A stretch of 64,000 bases of DNA from contig VZQC01010550.1 in assembly GCA_009823505.1 (NCBI GenBank), positions 2,683,206-2,747,205 on the forward strand. The letters are read 5' to 3'. The stretch's first letter is position 1. Every line of letters begins with the position of its first letter. Position numbers and translations under genes: made by a program. Positions 35,831 to 55,600 of this stretch are shown one piece after another. Under the pieces are notes generated by a model. It was not told where the DNA came from. It worked only from the letters and a program-made list of their open reading frames with translations, and made no database searches. This stretch comes from Rhizomys pruinosus. Taxonomy: Eukaryota; Chordata; Mammalia; Rodentia; Spalacidae.

Positions 35831-38800
35831 NTTTTTTTTGTCTTTTCGAGACAGGGCCTCCCTGTAGCCCCAGCTGTCCTGGAACTCACTCTGTAGACCA
35901 GGCTGGCCTTGAACTCACAAAGATCTGCCTGCCTCTGCCTCCCTAGTGCTAGGATTAAAGGCGTACGCCACCACGCCTGGCGATTACATGGGTTTATACA
36001 GTTTGTCAAAATACATCAAACCATACACCTAAAATTGGCTCATTTTATAGAACATAAAAATGTGTATTTGGAAAAAAAATAACTGGAAAGGTAACTCAAA
36101 TGTCAAGAGCATTTGTTTTTGTGGAGAGAAAGAGAAAGAAGGAATATGGTTTGGGGACAAGGCTTTTTAAAAAGATTTTATTTTTATTTTATATGTATGA
36201 GTGTTTTGCCTGCATGTATATAAGTGCAACATGTATGTGTTTGCTGATTGCAGAGGCCAGAGGAGGGCACAGAATCCCCTAGAATTAGAGTTAAAGATGG
36301 GTGTTAGCTGGGATATTGTGCTATAAGAACAGCAAGTACTCTTAACAGCTGATCCATCTCTCTAGCCCCAAGAAGAGGTTTTTTTTTATTTTACTGTTAA
36401 TTATGTCTATGTATCTGTGTGTCTTCGCACAGGAATCTGGTCCTGCAGAGGGTCCTGTGGAGCTGAATTTACAGGTGGTTGTAAGCTGCCTCACAAGGGT
36501 ACTGGTAGTCAAACTCAAGTCCTCTGCAAGAGCAGCAAGTGCGTTTAACCATGAAGCCAACTCACCCATCTCAGGAAAAGGTATTTAAATAGCTCATGCT
36601 TTATACTGTCAGGATTTTATATCATTTCATATATTTTAATTGATTTTTTGGTCTTTTTGAGACAGGGTCACCCTGTAACCCCAGCTGGCCTGGAACTCAC
36701 GGAGATTCCTCCCAGAGATCCGCCTGCCTCTGCTGGAATTAAAGGTGTGCACCACTACACCCTGCTTAAAATTGATTTTATAAGATAAAAACTATAAAGC
36801 AAACAAGTGGAACTATACATTTGAGGCTAGGTGCAAAAATAGTTTGCACAGTAAAATCCCTAAGACATTCAAGGCAAAGGAGGCCTTATACTCACAAGAC
36901 AGAAATAGTGTACACAAAGATTGTCTTTCTGAAGAAATTCTCCTAGTTTTTCAGGATCACCAGGTTCCTGAAGGCATAGCCGGCAAACTGGAAGAGTGAA
37001 CATTAGGAATAAAGGCTTGGCTCAAGAATGGAAGAGTAAGACTAACCATCCAAAAACAGGATAGAGGCTCCTTGACTTACAAAGGGGTTATATCTAGATA
37101 AGCCCATCATAAAATGAAAATATCCTAAGTCGGAAATGCATTTATTTTTATTTATTTTTTTGCTATTTTTTGAGACAAGGTCTCCCTTTATTCCCAGCTG
37201 GCCTTGAACTCACAGAGATCCAGCTGCCTCTGCTTCCCGAGCACTGGGATTAAAGGCATGCACCACCATGCCCGGCTACATTTTTTTTTTTTTGGTGGAA
37301 ATATATTTAATATATGCAGTCAACATTATAGCTTAGCAACACAGTTGACAACTGCAGATGGTTGCTTGTCTCCTCTCATCACTCTCTGGCTTAGTAGGAG
37401 CTGTGCACTATTGCCACTGCCCAGTACGTCAAGAGAACAGTACCACATTACATTGTGAAAAGATCAAAATGCAAAATTTAAAGTTGGGTTTCCACAGAAC
37501 GCAAATCACTTCTGCATCACCTTAAGGTTAAAAAAAAAAAAAAAAGAACATTCTAAGTCAGGAAGTGTCTTTACGGGGAATAGGACTATTGCGGCAAGGA
37601 TGATGGTTAGTTAGGGCTTATTGGGTGTCAGGCCTTGATACACTTTTAGTCATACTAACATACTAAAGGAGTTGGTGTAACTAATCACTTCTTTTTTTTT
37701 TTTTTATCTTGACTGGCTTGCTCTCTTGAATTTCAGACACGAAAATTTAAAAACTGTAAACACTGCCTGTAGCCCCAGCTGGCTTGGAACTCACAGAGAT
37801 CTGCCTCTGCCTCCCAAGTGTTGGGCTTAAAGGTGTGCACCACCATGCCCGGCTGACACTGAGTAAAGGTGCGCACCACCATGCCCGGCTGACACTGAGT
37901 AAAGGTGCGCACCACCATGCCCGGCTTGGTGATTCTGAGCTTCAGAACTTGAAGATTCTGAGAAGTAGGGTTGACAGAGAAGCAAGCTTACTACCCTACA
38001 TGAGTGATCTTCCTTGCTAATGGCTGGAGGGGGCAGCCGAATGCAACCTTACCAGGCCCTGAAGATCTCTTCTTCTGGGTTACCTTCTTAGTCCTAGAAG
38101 ATTTCCTATATAAGAGAAAAGAGAAGTACAAAATGGTCTTTGAGGACACTATTGGCAATCATTTTAAAATGCCATTCATGGGGCTGGAAAGATGGCTCTG
38201 TGGTTAAGAGTGCCGACTGCTCTTGCAGAGGACCGGGGTTCGATCCCCAGCACCCACATGGCAGCTGAGAACCGTCTTTAACTCCAGTTCCAGGGGAATC
38301 CGACACCCTCTTCTGACCTCCGTGGCATTGCACAACAAGGGTACACAAACCTACATGCAGACAGTACATTCATACACATAAAACATAAAAATAGCCTGGC
38401 ATGGTGGTGCATGCCTTTAATCCCAGCACTGGGAGGCAGAGCCAGGCGGATCTCTGTGAGTTCAAGGCCAGCCTGGTCTACAGAGTGAGCTCCAGCCAGC
38501 TTGGACTAAAGGGAGACCCTGTCTCAAAAACATCAAAAAAAAGATGAAGATGGGGCTGGAGAGAGCCGCAGGTTAGAGTGCGGCGACCCGCTCTTGCAGG
38601 ACCCAGGGTTCGATCCCCAGCACCCAATGGCGGCCGAGAGCCGTCTGAAACTCCATTCCAGGAGAACTCCAGTTCCAGGGGAATCCGAGACCTCCGCAGC
38701 ATTGCACGACACAGGTGCACAAACTTGCATGCAGACAGTACATTCACACACATACAGAAATAAAAAAAAAAAATGCCATTCATACATCTAATGAAGGACC

Positions 38801-39627
38801 AAAATCTCTACAAGTTTTTCATACTTCATCTTTTTGTTTTTTTATTTTTTATTTCTGTATGTGTATGAATGTACTGTCTTCATGCAAGTCTGTGTACCCG
38901 TGTTGTGCAATGCTGCAGAGGTCAGAAGAGGGTCTCGGATTCCCCTGGAACTGGAGTTCTCCTGGAATTGGAGTTTCAGACGGCTCTCGGCCGCCATGTG
39001 GGTGCTGGGGATCGAACCTGGGTCCTCTGCAAGAGTGGTCGGCACTCTTAACCGCTAGGCTATCTCTCCAGCCCCCATACTTCATCTTTTTCAAGTATAA
39101 AATATAACCACTAAATTATTTGAGGGTAGGACCATTTTCTGTTTTCAGTGCCAGTTGCTACCTGGGTTCAATGAATGCACGAGTACCTTACAAAGCACAC
39201 TAAGTGACAAGTTGACTATTTCCCAGTGCTAGGCACTATTTTTGGCATCTTATCATTAAGTAGCTCAACAAATCTAAAGTAGTTCCATAAATCTACAGAA
39301 TAGTCTAAAAAGTGAATAATATTATCATGAATATTTTCCAGATAAGAAAATTGAGGCATAAATAATTTGTCTCAGGTATGATAATGATTTAAGTAGTAAA
39401 GTTCCTCAGCTGCCACCATGCCAGTAGGGACAGCACTGCAAAGACAAGAAAGGTGGCTTCCAGGGACTACTGTGTGCTTGGACCTAACCCTTGTCCCTGA
39501 GAACATGGCGAAGGGAACACAAAGTGCAGCATGTATCCCTGGCCATTGTACAATTTCTCCCAACTCTTTCATGTTACCTACTTTACCTCAATCTTGGGTG
39601 TTCCTTCTTTTCTTTTACAGTCTTCAT
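24519..39627 (-). CDS. Phf7: PHD finger protein 7, 10 coding exons, last exon frameshifted
   Basis: Testis-enriched nuclear PHD/RING protein; the family is known as an H2A ubiquitin ligase needed in spermatogenesis. Exons in transcript order: 39627-39587, 38105-38053, 36987-36896, 27992-27891, 27428-27304, 26841-26682, 26154-26048, 25600-25484, 25068-24947, 24743-24519. Start [14 protein letters not shown] is at 39627. Extended PHD about residues 32-147 ([14 protein letters not shown] ... ICFVCKKKG ... QHRPT), RING about 160-207 (CVLCCENL ... YHRKC ... CPQCNN), then a C-terminal PHD ([19 protein letters not shown]). The last exon reads correctly only in a frame 2 bases off: straight splicing gives a stop at 24723-24721 after 313 aa, while family-like sequence (SWTDWP ... 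MKGCKKHK) continues to a stop at 24521-24519. Total exon length to there is 1144 nt; 1146 would give 381 aa, the human length. Introns hold most SINEs of the window; the 9-kb intron 3 holds the broken L1. Divergent from BAP1. Confidence 0.9.
28066..28195. repeat. 65-bp perfect-looking tandem duplication
   Basis: A 65-base unit beginning TTTGGTGGAACACATCTG is repeated from 28131, differing at about two bases. It sits 74 bases upstream of a PHF7 exon (27992-27891), in intron 3. Confidence 0.9.
28687..28825 (-). repeat. B1 SINE
   Basis: Reversed B1, ending AGGTGTGCACCACCATGCC; PHF7 intron 3. Confidence 0.85.
28840..29097 (-). repeat. (TTTA)n and B2 SINE with internal duplication
   Basis: TTTA repeat (about 28847-28882) followed by a reversed B2 that ends AACCGCTAGGCCATCTCTCC. 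It has the doubled GGAACTGGAGTTC / GGAATTGGAGTTA block. Confidence 0.9.
29098..29305 (-). repeat. B2 SINE, short form
   Basis: Reversed B2 with the tRNA-like end GAGTCATCTCTCCAG. It lacks the internal duplication. Confidence 0.8.
29335..29886 (-). repeat. Run of four B1 SINEs
   Basis: Successive reversed B1 copies at about 29335-29497, 29498-29604, 29611-29755 and a strongly diverged one at 29760-29886, all in the same orientation in PHF7 intron 3. Confidence 0.8.
30024..30075. repeat. (TA)n-rich microsatellite
   Basis: GCATATATATATATATATAC followed by further ATAT/ATAC runs. Confidence 0.85.
30138..30440 (-). repeat. Two B1 SINEs
   Basis: Reversed copies at about 30138-30275 and 30303-30440, each ending GTGTGCCAC or GCGTGCGCCACC head sequence. 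Confidence 0.85.
30441..31055. other. Unassigned intronic sequence
   Basis: AT-rich PHF7 intron 3 sequence in which I see no exon and no repeat I can name. It may be an old L1 or LTR fragment. Confidence 0.4.
31060..31362 (-). repeat. Two B1 SINEs
   Basis: Reversed copies at about 31060-31218 and 31219-31362, the first preceded by a short (TG)n. Confidence 0.8.
31437..31716 (-). repeat. B2 SINE with intact target duplication
   Basis: Reversed B2 (31454-31699) flanked by a 17-base duplication GAGACTATTGAATACTT at 31437-31453 and 31700-31716. It has the internal duplication. It is the intact source of the truncated copy at 20019-20132. Confidence 0.92.
31745..32338. repeat. B1 (+), B2 (-), B1 (+) cluster
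   Basis: Forward B1 about 31745-31893, reversed short-form B2 about 31903-32114, forward B1 32179-32338 with poly(A). The block to 32290 is repeated exactly near 20 kb. Confidence 0.85.
32494..32817 (+). repeat. Composite B2-B1 SINE
   Basis: A B2 (GGGCTAGAGAGTTGGTTCAG head) runs straight into a B1 head (AGGCCGTGGTGGCACACGCC) with no A tail between them. Flanks are only weakly alike (AAATGTTTATGCTT / AAGTGTATATGCTT), so single-event insertion is uncertain. Confidence 0.65.
32870..33365 (+). repeat. L1 LINE fragment (ORF2 region)
   Basis: Nucleotide sequence resembles the reverse transcriptase part of rodent L1 ORF2 (ATGGGACTTGTACCAGAAAT, CAATAGATGATGAAAAAGCA, GGTGAAAAACTAGATGCT), with many stops. 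Not functional. It continues after SINE insertions at 34135. Confidence 0.75.
33369..33800 (+). repeat. ID/B1 (B4-like) element followed by B2-like SINE
   Basis: ID-type tRNA head (GGTGTAGCTTAGTTGGTAGA) at 33377, then a partial B1 (GGGTGTGGTGGTAAATGCC) and a diverged B2 from 33527. All are inserted into the L1. Confidence 0.65.
33845..34025 (+). repeat. B1 SINE
   Basis: Head GCTGGGCGTGGTGGCGCACG, tail of AAAAC units; near the B1 consensus of this genome. Confidence 0.9.
34135..34535 (+). repeat. L1 LINE fragment (ORF2, continuation)
   Basis: Resembles the next part of L1 ORF2 (ACATGACTGCATGC, TTACAGGATACAAAGTCAAC, GAATACCTAGGAAAACATTT). Broken and non-coding. Confidence 0.7.
34541..35005. 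repeat. Two B2 SINEs in opposite orientation
   Basis: Forward B2 about 34541-34755 (GGGGCTGGAGAGATGACTCA) and reversed B2 about 34775-35005 (ends AGGCCATCTCTCCAGCCC), tail to tail. They form a potential inverted-repeat RNA structure. Confidence 0.85.
35020..35660 (+). repeat. L1 LINE fragment (3' part of ORF2)
   Basis: Continuation of the same L1: GGAGTATAAACTGG, CAACAGTCCCCAAAGTGGAC, AATACCCACCAACTGG are L1 3'-end ORF2 signatures. An open frame of about 100 codons is fortuitous. Confidence 0.65.
35770..35984 (-). repeat. B1 SINE with long poly(T) and an N
   Basis: A T run of about 38 bases interrupted by N at 35831 precedes a reversed, little-diverged B1. Duplicated flank GATTACATGGGTTTA occurs before (about 35761) and after (about 35982), a clear target duplication. 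Confidence 0.9.
36165..36572 (-). repeat. Two diverged B2 SINEs
   Basis: Reversed copies at about 36165-36368 (ends GATCCATCTCTCTAGCCC) and 36377-36572. Older than most others. Confidence 0.65.
36636..36768 (-). repeat. B1 SINE
   Basis: Reversed B1 with a small internal disruption around GGAGATTCCTCCCAGAGATC; PHF7 intron 2 side. Confidence 0.8.
37155..37278 (-). repeat. B1 SINE
   Basis: Reversed B1 ending GGCATGCACCACCATGCCCG. Confidence 0.85.
37755..37926 (-). repeat. B1 SINE with head tandemly triplicated (36 bp)
   Basis: Reversed B1 whose terminal 36 bases (AAAGGTGCGCACCACCATGC and on) recur at 37829, 37865 and 37901. Confidence 0.9.
38166..38783 (+). repeat. B2-B1-B2 composite between one target duplication
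   Basis: B2 38180-38392, B1 38394-38540, B2 about 38552-38769, all forward. A single 14-base duplication AAAATGCCATTCAT brackets the whole set (38166-38179 and 38770-38783). Confidence 0.85.
38820..39092 (-). repeat. B2 SINE with internal duplication
   Basis: Reversed B2 flanked by CATACTTCATCTTTTT on both sides (about 38819-38834 and 39077-39092). Young copy. Confidence 0.9.
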
Positions 39628-39639
39628 TCGCTTCTGTCT

Positions 39640-40630
39640 CTCCCTCCTATCTAGAATTCTGTACTATTATGAAGACAACACAGGCTCTTCCAGCTATAAA
39701 TATAAACAAGGAAGGTCAGTGATCTGATTCTGTATTTCGTTATCAAATTCCACAAGGTCAAAGCAACACTGAAGTTCCCTGCTCAACTCCTGTGATAAGA
39801 TAAAAGGGATGTATCCAATATCAATGCTAGTAATAGCCAATAATGATTAAATTGTGCCAAGAACTGTTCCAGGCACTTAACCCACAAAACCCCCACAGGG
39901 TAGGTTCAATAATTACCTCCATTTTCAAGTGGAGGAGACCAAGTACAGAGGAGGTAAGCATCTTGGCCAAGGCTAGAGTCAGTGATACTAGGAGAAAGTA
40001 GAAGCTAACAGAAGCCAACATTAACTCCCTTGTCATAATGTTGCTCCACAGCAGTGGAAGAGACCTTGAAATCATTGCATGACCCTGTCAAATGGTTCCT
40101 TGGTTTTTTGTGTACACACATGCATGGGACAACACTCAGGAAAAATAGACACCTTTGTACCCAAGTGTGGGTATCTGCTCTACCCAGCTGAAGTTGGGTA
40201 TGGTAACTCTTTCCTAGTAAAAGAAATCTGATTTGGCTGCCTAAAAGCCACAATTCCCCTTTAGTGAGAGAGAAGAAATAACTCTGAAAATCACCCCCCA
40301 GCTCCTACCCTTTTTACCAGACTGAGATGACCTAACCCATCCTTTGTCCAGAATGGAGTAAAATGCAGTAAACACTGTAAAGTTACCCAGTTTTCATGGA
40401 CCATTGTTAAGTCTCCAAAAGTGAATGAGAGAGAGAAAAATCAAACCTACCCCGTGAAGGAAGGAGTCAGGGGAGGGGGCAATATTTCTTGAGAACTCAG
40501 TGAATTAGGTCACTATGGAGACATACACTCCAGTACCCATTGTCTCAGATCAAGGCTGGGGATCATGAATCTTTTCAGGGACTTTCAGCTAGTCTACATA
40601 AATTTAACTACAAGCCATCAAAAATAACCT
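39640..40630. other. PHF7 upstream/5' intron sequence
   Basis: No coding exon or named repeat seen. PHF7 non-coding first exon(s) may lie between here and the CpG-rich segment at 41.4 kb, but I cannot place them. Confidence 0.4.
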
Positions 40631-40636
40631 CTAGGC

Positions 40637-40935
40637 ATATGAGGTGCTGCCTGCCTTTAATCCCAGCACTTGGGAAACAGAGGCAGGTGGAACTCTGTGA
40701 GCTGGAGGTCTACATGGTGAGCCCCAGGCCAGACTGGGTTGCAGGGAGACCCTGTCTCAAAAAACAAAAGCCGCTGGGCGCGGTAGCCCATGCCTTTAGT
40801 CCCAGCACTTGGGAGGCAGAAGGAAGGCGAATCTCTGTGAATTCAAGGCCAGCCTGGTCTACATAGTGAGTTCTAGGACAGCTGGGGCTACAGAGAGACC
40901 CTGTCTCAAAAAGACCCAAAAAAAAAAAAAAAGTG
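40637..40935 (+). repeat. Two B1 SINEs
   Basis: Forward copies at about 40637-40768 (diverged) and 40773-40935 (GCTGGGCGCGGTAGCCCATG head, poly(A)). Confidence 0.8.
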
Positions 40936-42010
40936 AATAAACAAAACCCCATCCCAACACCTCCCCCCACCCCAGGAGATGCATTTGCAGAAATTGACAT
41001 GTTTGCTTTCTTAAAAGAGGGTGGGCAGGCTGAGAGAGGTGGCGCAAACCTTGGCATTTCCCTAGGGAATCTACTGTAACTACTTTCTAGCTATTGCATC
41101 TAACCCGACCGTTTTAGAATAGAAATGAACCTTGAGACTTCAGGTCTTTGCATCGCTGGACCACGACGTTCCTTGAGTAGGGATTCTGTGCACACTGGCA
41201 GTTATAAGATGGGACAATCTTCAAAACATGTCAGTCCGTGACTTCCTAACCCGGCGGATGCTCCCTCAAAACGCTTACGAAGTTGTTTAACTAGACAAAA
41301 GTGTTGGGGAAACGCTTGCTGAGAAAATTAAAAATAGATTAAGGTGTTCCGCCCCGCCGCCGCAAGAACAAACGGTTTATTAGGAAAATACGTGTCGGTG
41401 TGGTCACAACCGTCCCCGGAGGTAACGGCCAGCAGAGGAGCTCATGGGGCATTCCACGTATGCCAGGCTAGGCTCTGGTCGCGCCTGCCGGGCGGCCGCT
41501 GCGCGCCGAGTGGAGGTGGCGGCGGGTCGCAGCGGGTCACCTCGGGGTGGTCGTTGAAGGCGCCGCTGTCCCGGAGCTTTATTTGTCAAAAGCCGTGGTA
41601 GCTATTTTCCGGGCTGCAGCCCCGCGCGGTGACTGCAAGCGCGCAAACGCGGGCCGGGCCACGCGGACTGCGGTCCACCCCGAGCGCAGCGCGTTGGACA
41701 GTTGTCAGAAAGAGGACCGCTAACGGCCGCGCGCCCCAGCCGCCCTGGTGCATGTGCACCCAAGCCACCCCAGTGTACGCGCACTCGCCCCAAGCGCGTG
41801 CCCGCCTCACCAGTCCCGCGAGCAGAAAGGAGCGCCGGGGAAGGACCGTCACGCGCTGATGACGTCGTGCTGCCGGCGCGGGCTGGTGACGCGCGCGGCC
41901 CGTTGTCTGTGGGCTTCTGAGGGGCCCCGAGGGCGGTGGGGGCTCCCGGCGGGGGCGGCGCGGGGTCGAAAGGGCCTGGACATGGCGCTGAGGGCCCGCC
42001 CCGCGGGAAA

Positions 42011-50944
<8,934 letters not shown>

Positions 50945-52135
50945 GGACTGCTGGTCCTGATTCTGCAGCCTGCTCTTGCCGGAAGACCCTTCCTAGGCCC
51001 CTTCCTGCTCCACTCTTCCCAGTATTACTGAGTACTTCTAGCCAGAGCCCAGGCCCTGGGAGTGGGATTGAGCCATATTTCTGGCATTATGCTCTGTAGC
51101 CTGGTAGGGGACAAGTCAGTCCCACAGTGCTCAGGACTCAGCAGCTGGAGTTGGAGGTGCTGTGCTTCCACAGTCGGCTTTGGATTGGCAGAACCTGGCC
51201 CTGCTGCCAGGGCAGAAGGGTGTGTATTTTACCTTACAGAGAGGTTTATTTTGGGGGCTCCAACCCATCTTGCCACTGTATTAACACGGCTGGCCGGTTT
51301 CCTGACGGGTTTTTCTCCTAGCAGCTGTCATTTAGAAGGGTCAGGTCTTTGTGTCACACCAGAGTTCCAGCTGGGGCCTCAGGGTCATGGTGCTCTAGTC
51401 CCAGGCACCAGCCTGTCCCTGTTGTGAAGAAGCCTGGCCTACTCATCATTTCTTTCTCTTGGGGAGGGGGGGGGTGCACCAAACTCAGGGACCTGGCTTC
51501 TGTGCTGAAATGGGCATGGGGTGTCCCACTGAGAGGACAATGAACATCCTACTGGTGTCCCACAGCCATAGTGGAAAGAAGTGTTTGAACTGTTCAGTGA
51601 CATGCAAACTGTCCTAGTTCCAGCCAGGCTTGATACTGTCACAGTAAGGCTCTGGGGCTCATTGCCTTCAGTGTTGTGGCCCTGGCTCTGGGCCTACATT
51701 GGCCTCCTAATCTCTTACTCTGGGGGTCAGAAGAGCCTCTGCCTAGCCCCTCAGTATTACCATGTCTCCCTCTTCTTGGAGATAGCAGAGACAGGGCTGC
51801 TTGTAGGAAGCTGGCACTACTCAATTTTCTGTGATAATGCTAGTTTCCTTGGCCTCTTGCAAGGTACTCAGGGTGGGGGACAGCAGGGTCAAGACAGCTA
51901 AATAGGGCTGCCAGGGGGTAGAGTGAGCTCATCACTGCTTCAACCTCCAGTTCTAAATATTGTCCTGTGCCCTCTGCCCAGTGGCTTTGTAGGTGGCCCA
52001 AGCAGGCCACTTATCTGTACATAGTGACTAGGTTGGGAGGTGTAATAGTAGCTGCCTCTAGGCTGAGCAGTTTGACCCCTCTAGCTCCTGTAAATATTGG
52101 ATCATTGAGTAAATAAAACTACTAAGAAATCCCTT
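50945..52135 (+). other. 3'UTR of BAP1
   Basis: Single-exon 3'UTR of about 1.2 kb ending soon after the AATAAA at 52112. No SINE within it. Open frames in it have no family resemblance. Confidence 0.75.
52112..52117 (+). promoter_or_regulatory. Poly(A) signal of BAP1
   Basis: AATAAA in GAGTAAATAAAACTAC, followed by GT-rich sequence (CTTCTGTGGTTTTAGT, then GTGTGTGTTTC), a standard cleavage context. Confidence 0.8.
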
Positions 52136-52596
52136 CTGTGGTTTTAGTAAGCTAGTGTGTGTTTCTAGGCTAAAGGTATTGTTGGGATGGTAGGCCTGGG
52201 ATTTAGGACCTAAATTGAGGGGAGGCTTCAGATAGACTGTGGACAAAGTACACTGGCAGTGGTGGTGGTGGTGAGGATATTGAGGGTACTTGGGTTATTT
52301 TGTAACCGATCTGGTGTCTTTGAACCTGGAAAGGTGCTAGGACTCTGGGTCAAGGAGACCAGGCTGCCCGTAGGCCTTTCTGGTACATTCTTCTCAGAGG
52401 GGCACTGGGGTCTGGAGGGCACATATCTCATTCTTTTTTGCATCTGAACAAAAACAGCAGGTTAAAGCTGCTTCTGCCCCTCCCCCCACCTTGACTGTTT
52501 TCTGCTGAGGCTGCTACAAGCCCCTCACCCCTGTAGTGGCCCTACAGATGGGACCTCATGGAATCAGCCAAAGCACAGCTGGACTGACTGGAAAAT

Positions 52597-52602
52597 TTTA
52601 AT
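52597..52602 (-). promoter_or_regulatory. Candidate poly(A) signal of DNAH1
   Basis: ATTAAA on the minus strand, ending 22 bases past the DNAH1 stop codon. If used, the 3'UTR would be only about 40-50 bases. Confidence 0.55.
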
Positions 52603-52624
52603 GGCTGTGCCCTTTTGTCCAAGT

Positions 52625-55600
52625 CTAGTAGTCCAGGGCACAGATGAGGGCGACACCACGCTTTATCCAGTGTCGCTGAGGCTTGTTAGTGGGGATCTCC
52701 ACAGCAATGACATAGTTGGTGGAGTGGCCTGTAGTTGATAGTGTTCCTGGAACAGGCAAGAAAAGAGGAAGATTAGGTTGTACCCTGTTAGCACTAGAGC
52801 AGGGCTGGGGCAGGGCCAAGGACAGTAAGTTTGATAGACTTGGGGTTTGAGACAGAGGGACCCTGGCCCAAGAGTCACATGGTTAGTGAGTAGGTCTGGC
52901 CAAGGCTCAGGTCTGTTTAGGGTTATGGCACTGGGGCCTGGGGCCAGCACTGACTCAATCCTGTTCTGGGCCTCCTTTTACTTTTCCGATTCCCCCTAGT
53001 GGCAGGTGGGGCCCATAAGTTCCTAGAATTCATGTTAGGTCCACTGAGAGGGGCAAGCAGGCAGGGAATTAAGCCTCTGGGTATTAACTTGCTTCTTTGG
53101 GCTCTGGACTGCCCCAAACCTCCATCAGACTTCCTGGTCAGGTATCCTGGGTCAGTCTAATCTGGACAGAACTCACACATAGCACAGACTACCTGCTTTG
53201 ATCCACCTTACCAGCACGGGTCAGAGTCTTATAGATGGGGCACAGGTAGAAGTCCTGGTTCTCAGGCTTTCGGTTGGCTGTTGGCAAGAGCCAGATAACA
53301 GCCATGTCTGTGTACAGCTCTTTAGGCTGAGACTCAGCCAGCTGGAAATTCAGTGCATCCCAGCGGGCACCTTCCAAGAACAGTCCATAGATATAGCACC
53401 CTGTTGGGGGCCTTCTCTTGATTTCTGATGGTAAGTGGGACTGCACCTGTGGTGGGCACACAAACACACTGACACTGGCATCCGTAGCACCTCAAAATCC
53501 TGGTCGGGTACCTACTTCCTGTCAGTCCTCAGAGGTACAGACCTCCTCCTGAAGGCTGCTGCCTGCCCATCACCTGCTGTTACAGCTGGGGTCCTCCAGT
53601 CTACACCTCTGACTTTCCCTGTGGTTTGGGTCTTCCCACCTTCTTTGGTCCACACTGCCCCTCCTGCCTGAGCTCAGCCCATTTGTCACCTGGCCTGGCC
53701 CTGGCTATGCTCAGACCTTGAAATCAAAGGAGATGGTGTCAATAGAGACGACAAACTTTCGAGCAAAGTTCTGCAAGGTGCCTGTTAGAAAAGCCTGGGG
53801 GAAGAAGAAGCCACTGATCCAGAAGACTGGTGGGATGCCATTATCAATCCAGGACTGCAAGAATTTTAGGCGCTCAAGCAGGTCCATGATCCATGAAGCT
53901 AGTGGCTTAAGTGATGGGTAGGCCTTGCTCTTCCAGAGCTCTGGCACAGAGTTGTTGTACAGGCTGTTAGACATCAGCTCCAGCTCCAAGGACATCACCA
54001 CCAGCCCTTTAAGTGCCTTGAGCATGTCACGCAGTGACTGTGTGATCGCTTCTAGGAGCCGGTTATACCTGTAGGGCCAGTGACAAGGAGTCAGCAGTGG
54101 GCTGGGGATGAGCTGCTCAATTGGAACCATAGAGGCAATGACAGAACACAGGCTACGCAGAGGTATAGGTGAGGCAGCCTGCGTACAATCACAGCTCTAG
54201 CCTTTAGCAAATGTGGCCTGGGACAGTCGGCCTTCTTGGGGCCTGTTTATTCCTCTGTAAAATGAGAATAAGCAGCTGCATTCAAGGATATTTAGCATTT
54301 GCAGGATAGCTGGTCCATGGTAACTCCCGTTGTCACTTCTCTATCGTAACTCCCATTGTCACTTCTCTATTGTAACTCCCATTGTCACTTCTCTATAGTA
54401 ACTCCCATTGTCACTTCTCTATAGTAACTCCCATTGTCACTTCTCTATAGTAACTCCCGCTGTCACTTCTCTATAGTAACTCCCATTGTCACTATCGTAA
54501 CTCCCGTTGTCACTTCTCTATAGTAACTCCTGTTGTCACTTCTCTATAGTAACTCCCGCTGTCACTTCTCTATAGTAACTCCCGCTGTCACTTCTCTATA
54601 GTAACTCCCGCTGTCACTTCTCTATAGTAACTCCCACCGTCACTTCTCTATAGTAACTCCCGCCGTCACTTCTCTGTAGTAACTCCCGCTGTCACTTCTC
54701 TGTAGTAACTCCTGCTGTCACTTCTTTGTAGTAACTCCCGCTGTCACTTCTCTATCGTAACTCCCGTTGTCACTTCTCTATCGTAACTCCCGTTGTCACT
54801 TCTCTATAGTAACTCCCGCTGTTACTTCTCTATAGTAACTCCCGCTGTCATTTCTCTATAGTAATAGTAACTCCCGCTGTCACTTCTCTACAGTAACTCC
54901 CGCTGTCACTTCTCTATCGTAACTTCCATTGTCATTTCTCTATCGTAACTCCCGCTGTCACTTCTCTATCGTAACTCCTGATGTCACTTCTCAACTCCCG
55001 CTGCCACTTCTCTATCGTAACTCCCGTTGTCACTTCTCTATAGTAACTCCCACTGTCACTTCTCTATAGTAACTCCCGCTGTCACTTCTCTGTAGTAACT
55101 CCCGCTGTCACTTCTCTGTAGTAACTCCCGCTGTCACTTCTCTGTAGTAACTCCCGCTGTCACTTCTCTGTAGTAACTCCCGCTGTCACTTCTCTATAGT
55201 AACTCCTGTTGTCATTTCTCTATAGTGCCAATGGCTCCTGACTCAGGGCTGGGGTGTGGGCAAGAAATTACCTAATGACCTCTTGTACCAGCACTGTATT
55301 CATTGATTCCTCATAGAGCACAGGGTATTTGGTGGTCACTTCTTGCAAGTTAACAGGCTCAGGAAACTGGGACAGAATGTCCTGTGCCACACTCTCTACT
55401 ATCTGCAAATGCAGAGAGACATGGGGGACAAACAGCTGGTTAGTGTCTGCAGGATTCCACTGCAGAATCCTGTGCACAGAAGAGCAGGCCGGATGGTGCA
55501 GCCTGGCCTTGGCCAGCCCTTGGCTCTTTCTCCCTGCTACCACCCACCTCCTCCCGGCTCAGGCCGCCCACAGAGGATGATTTGGGCTGCAGCTGAAGAA

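Noticed and set aside
52259..52620. Possible small gene between BAP1 and DNAH1
   Set aside because: Only short frames without family resemblance in the gap between two convergent poly(A) signals.
54319..55226. Regular 26-bp repeats as a possible CRISPR-like array
   Set aside because: Units are directly tandem with no unique spacers and sit in a mammalian intron; it is a minisatellite.
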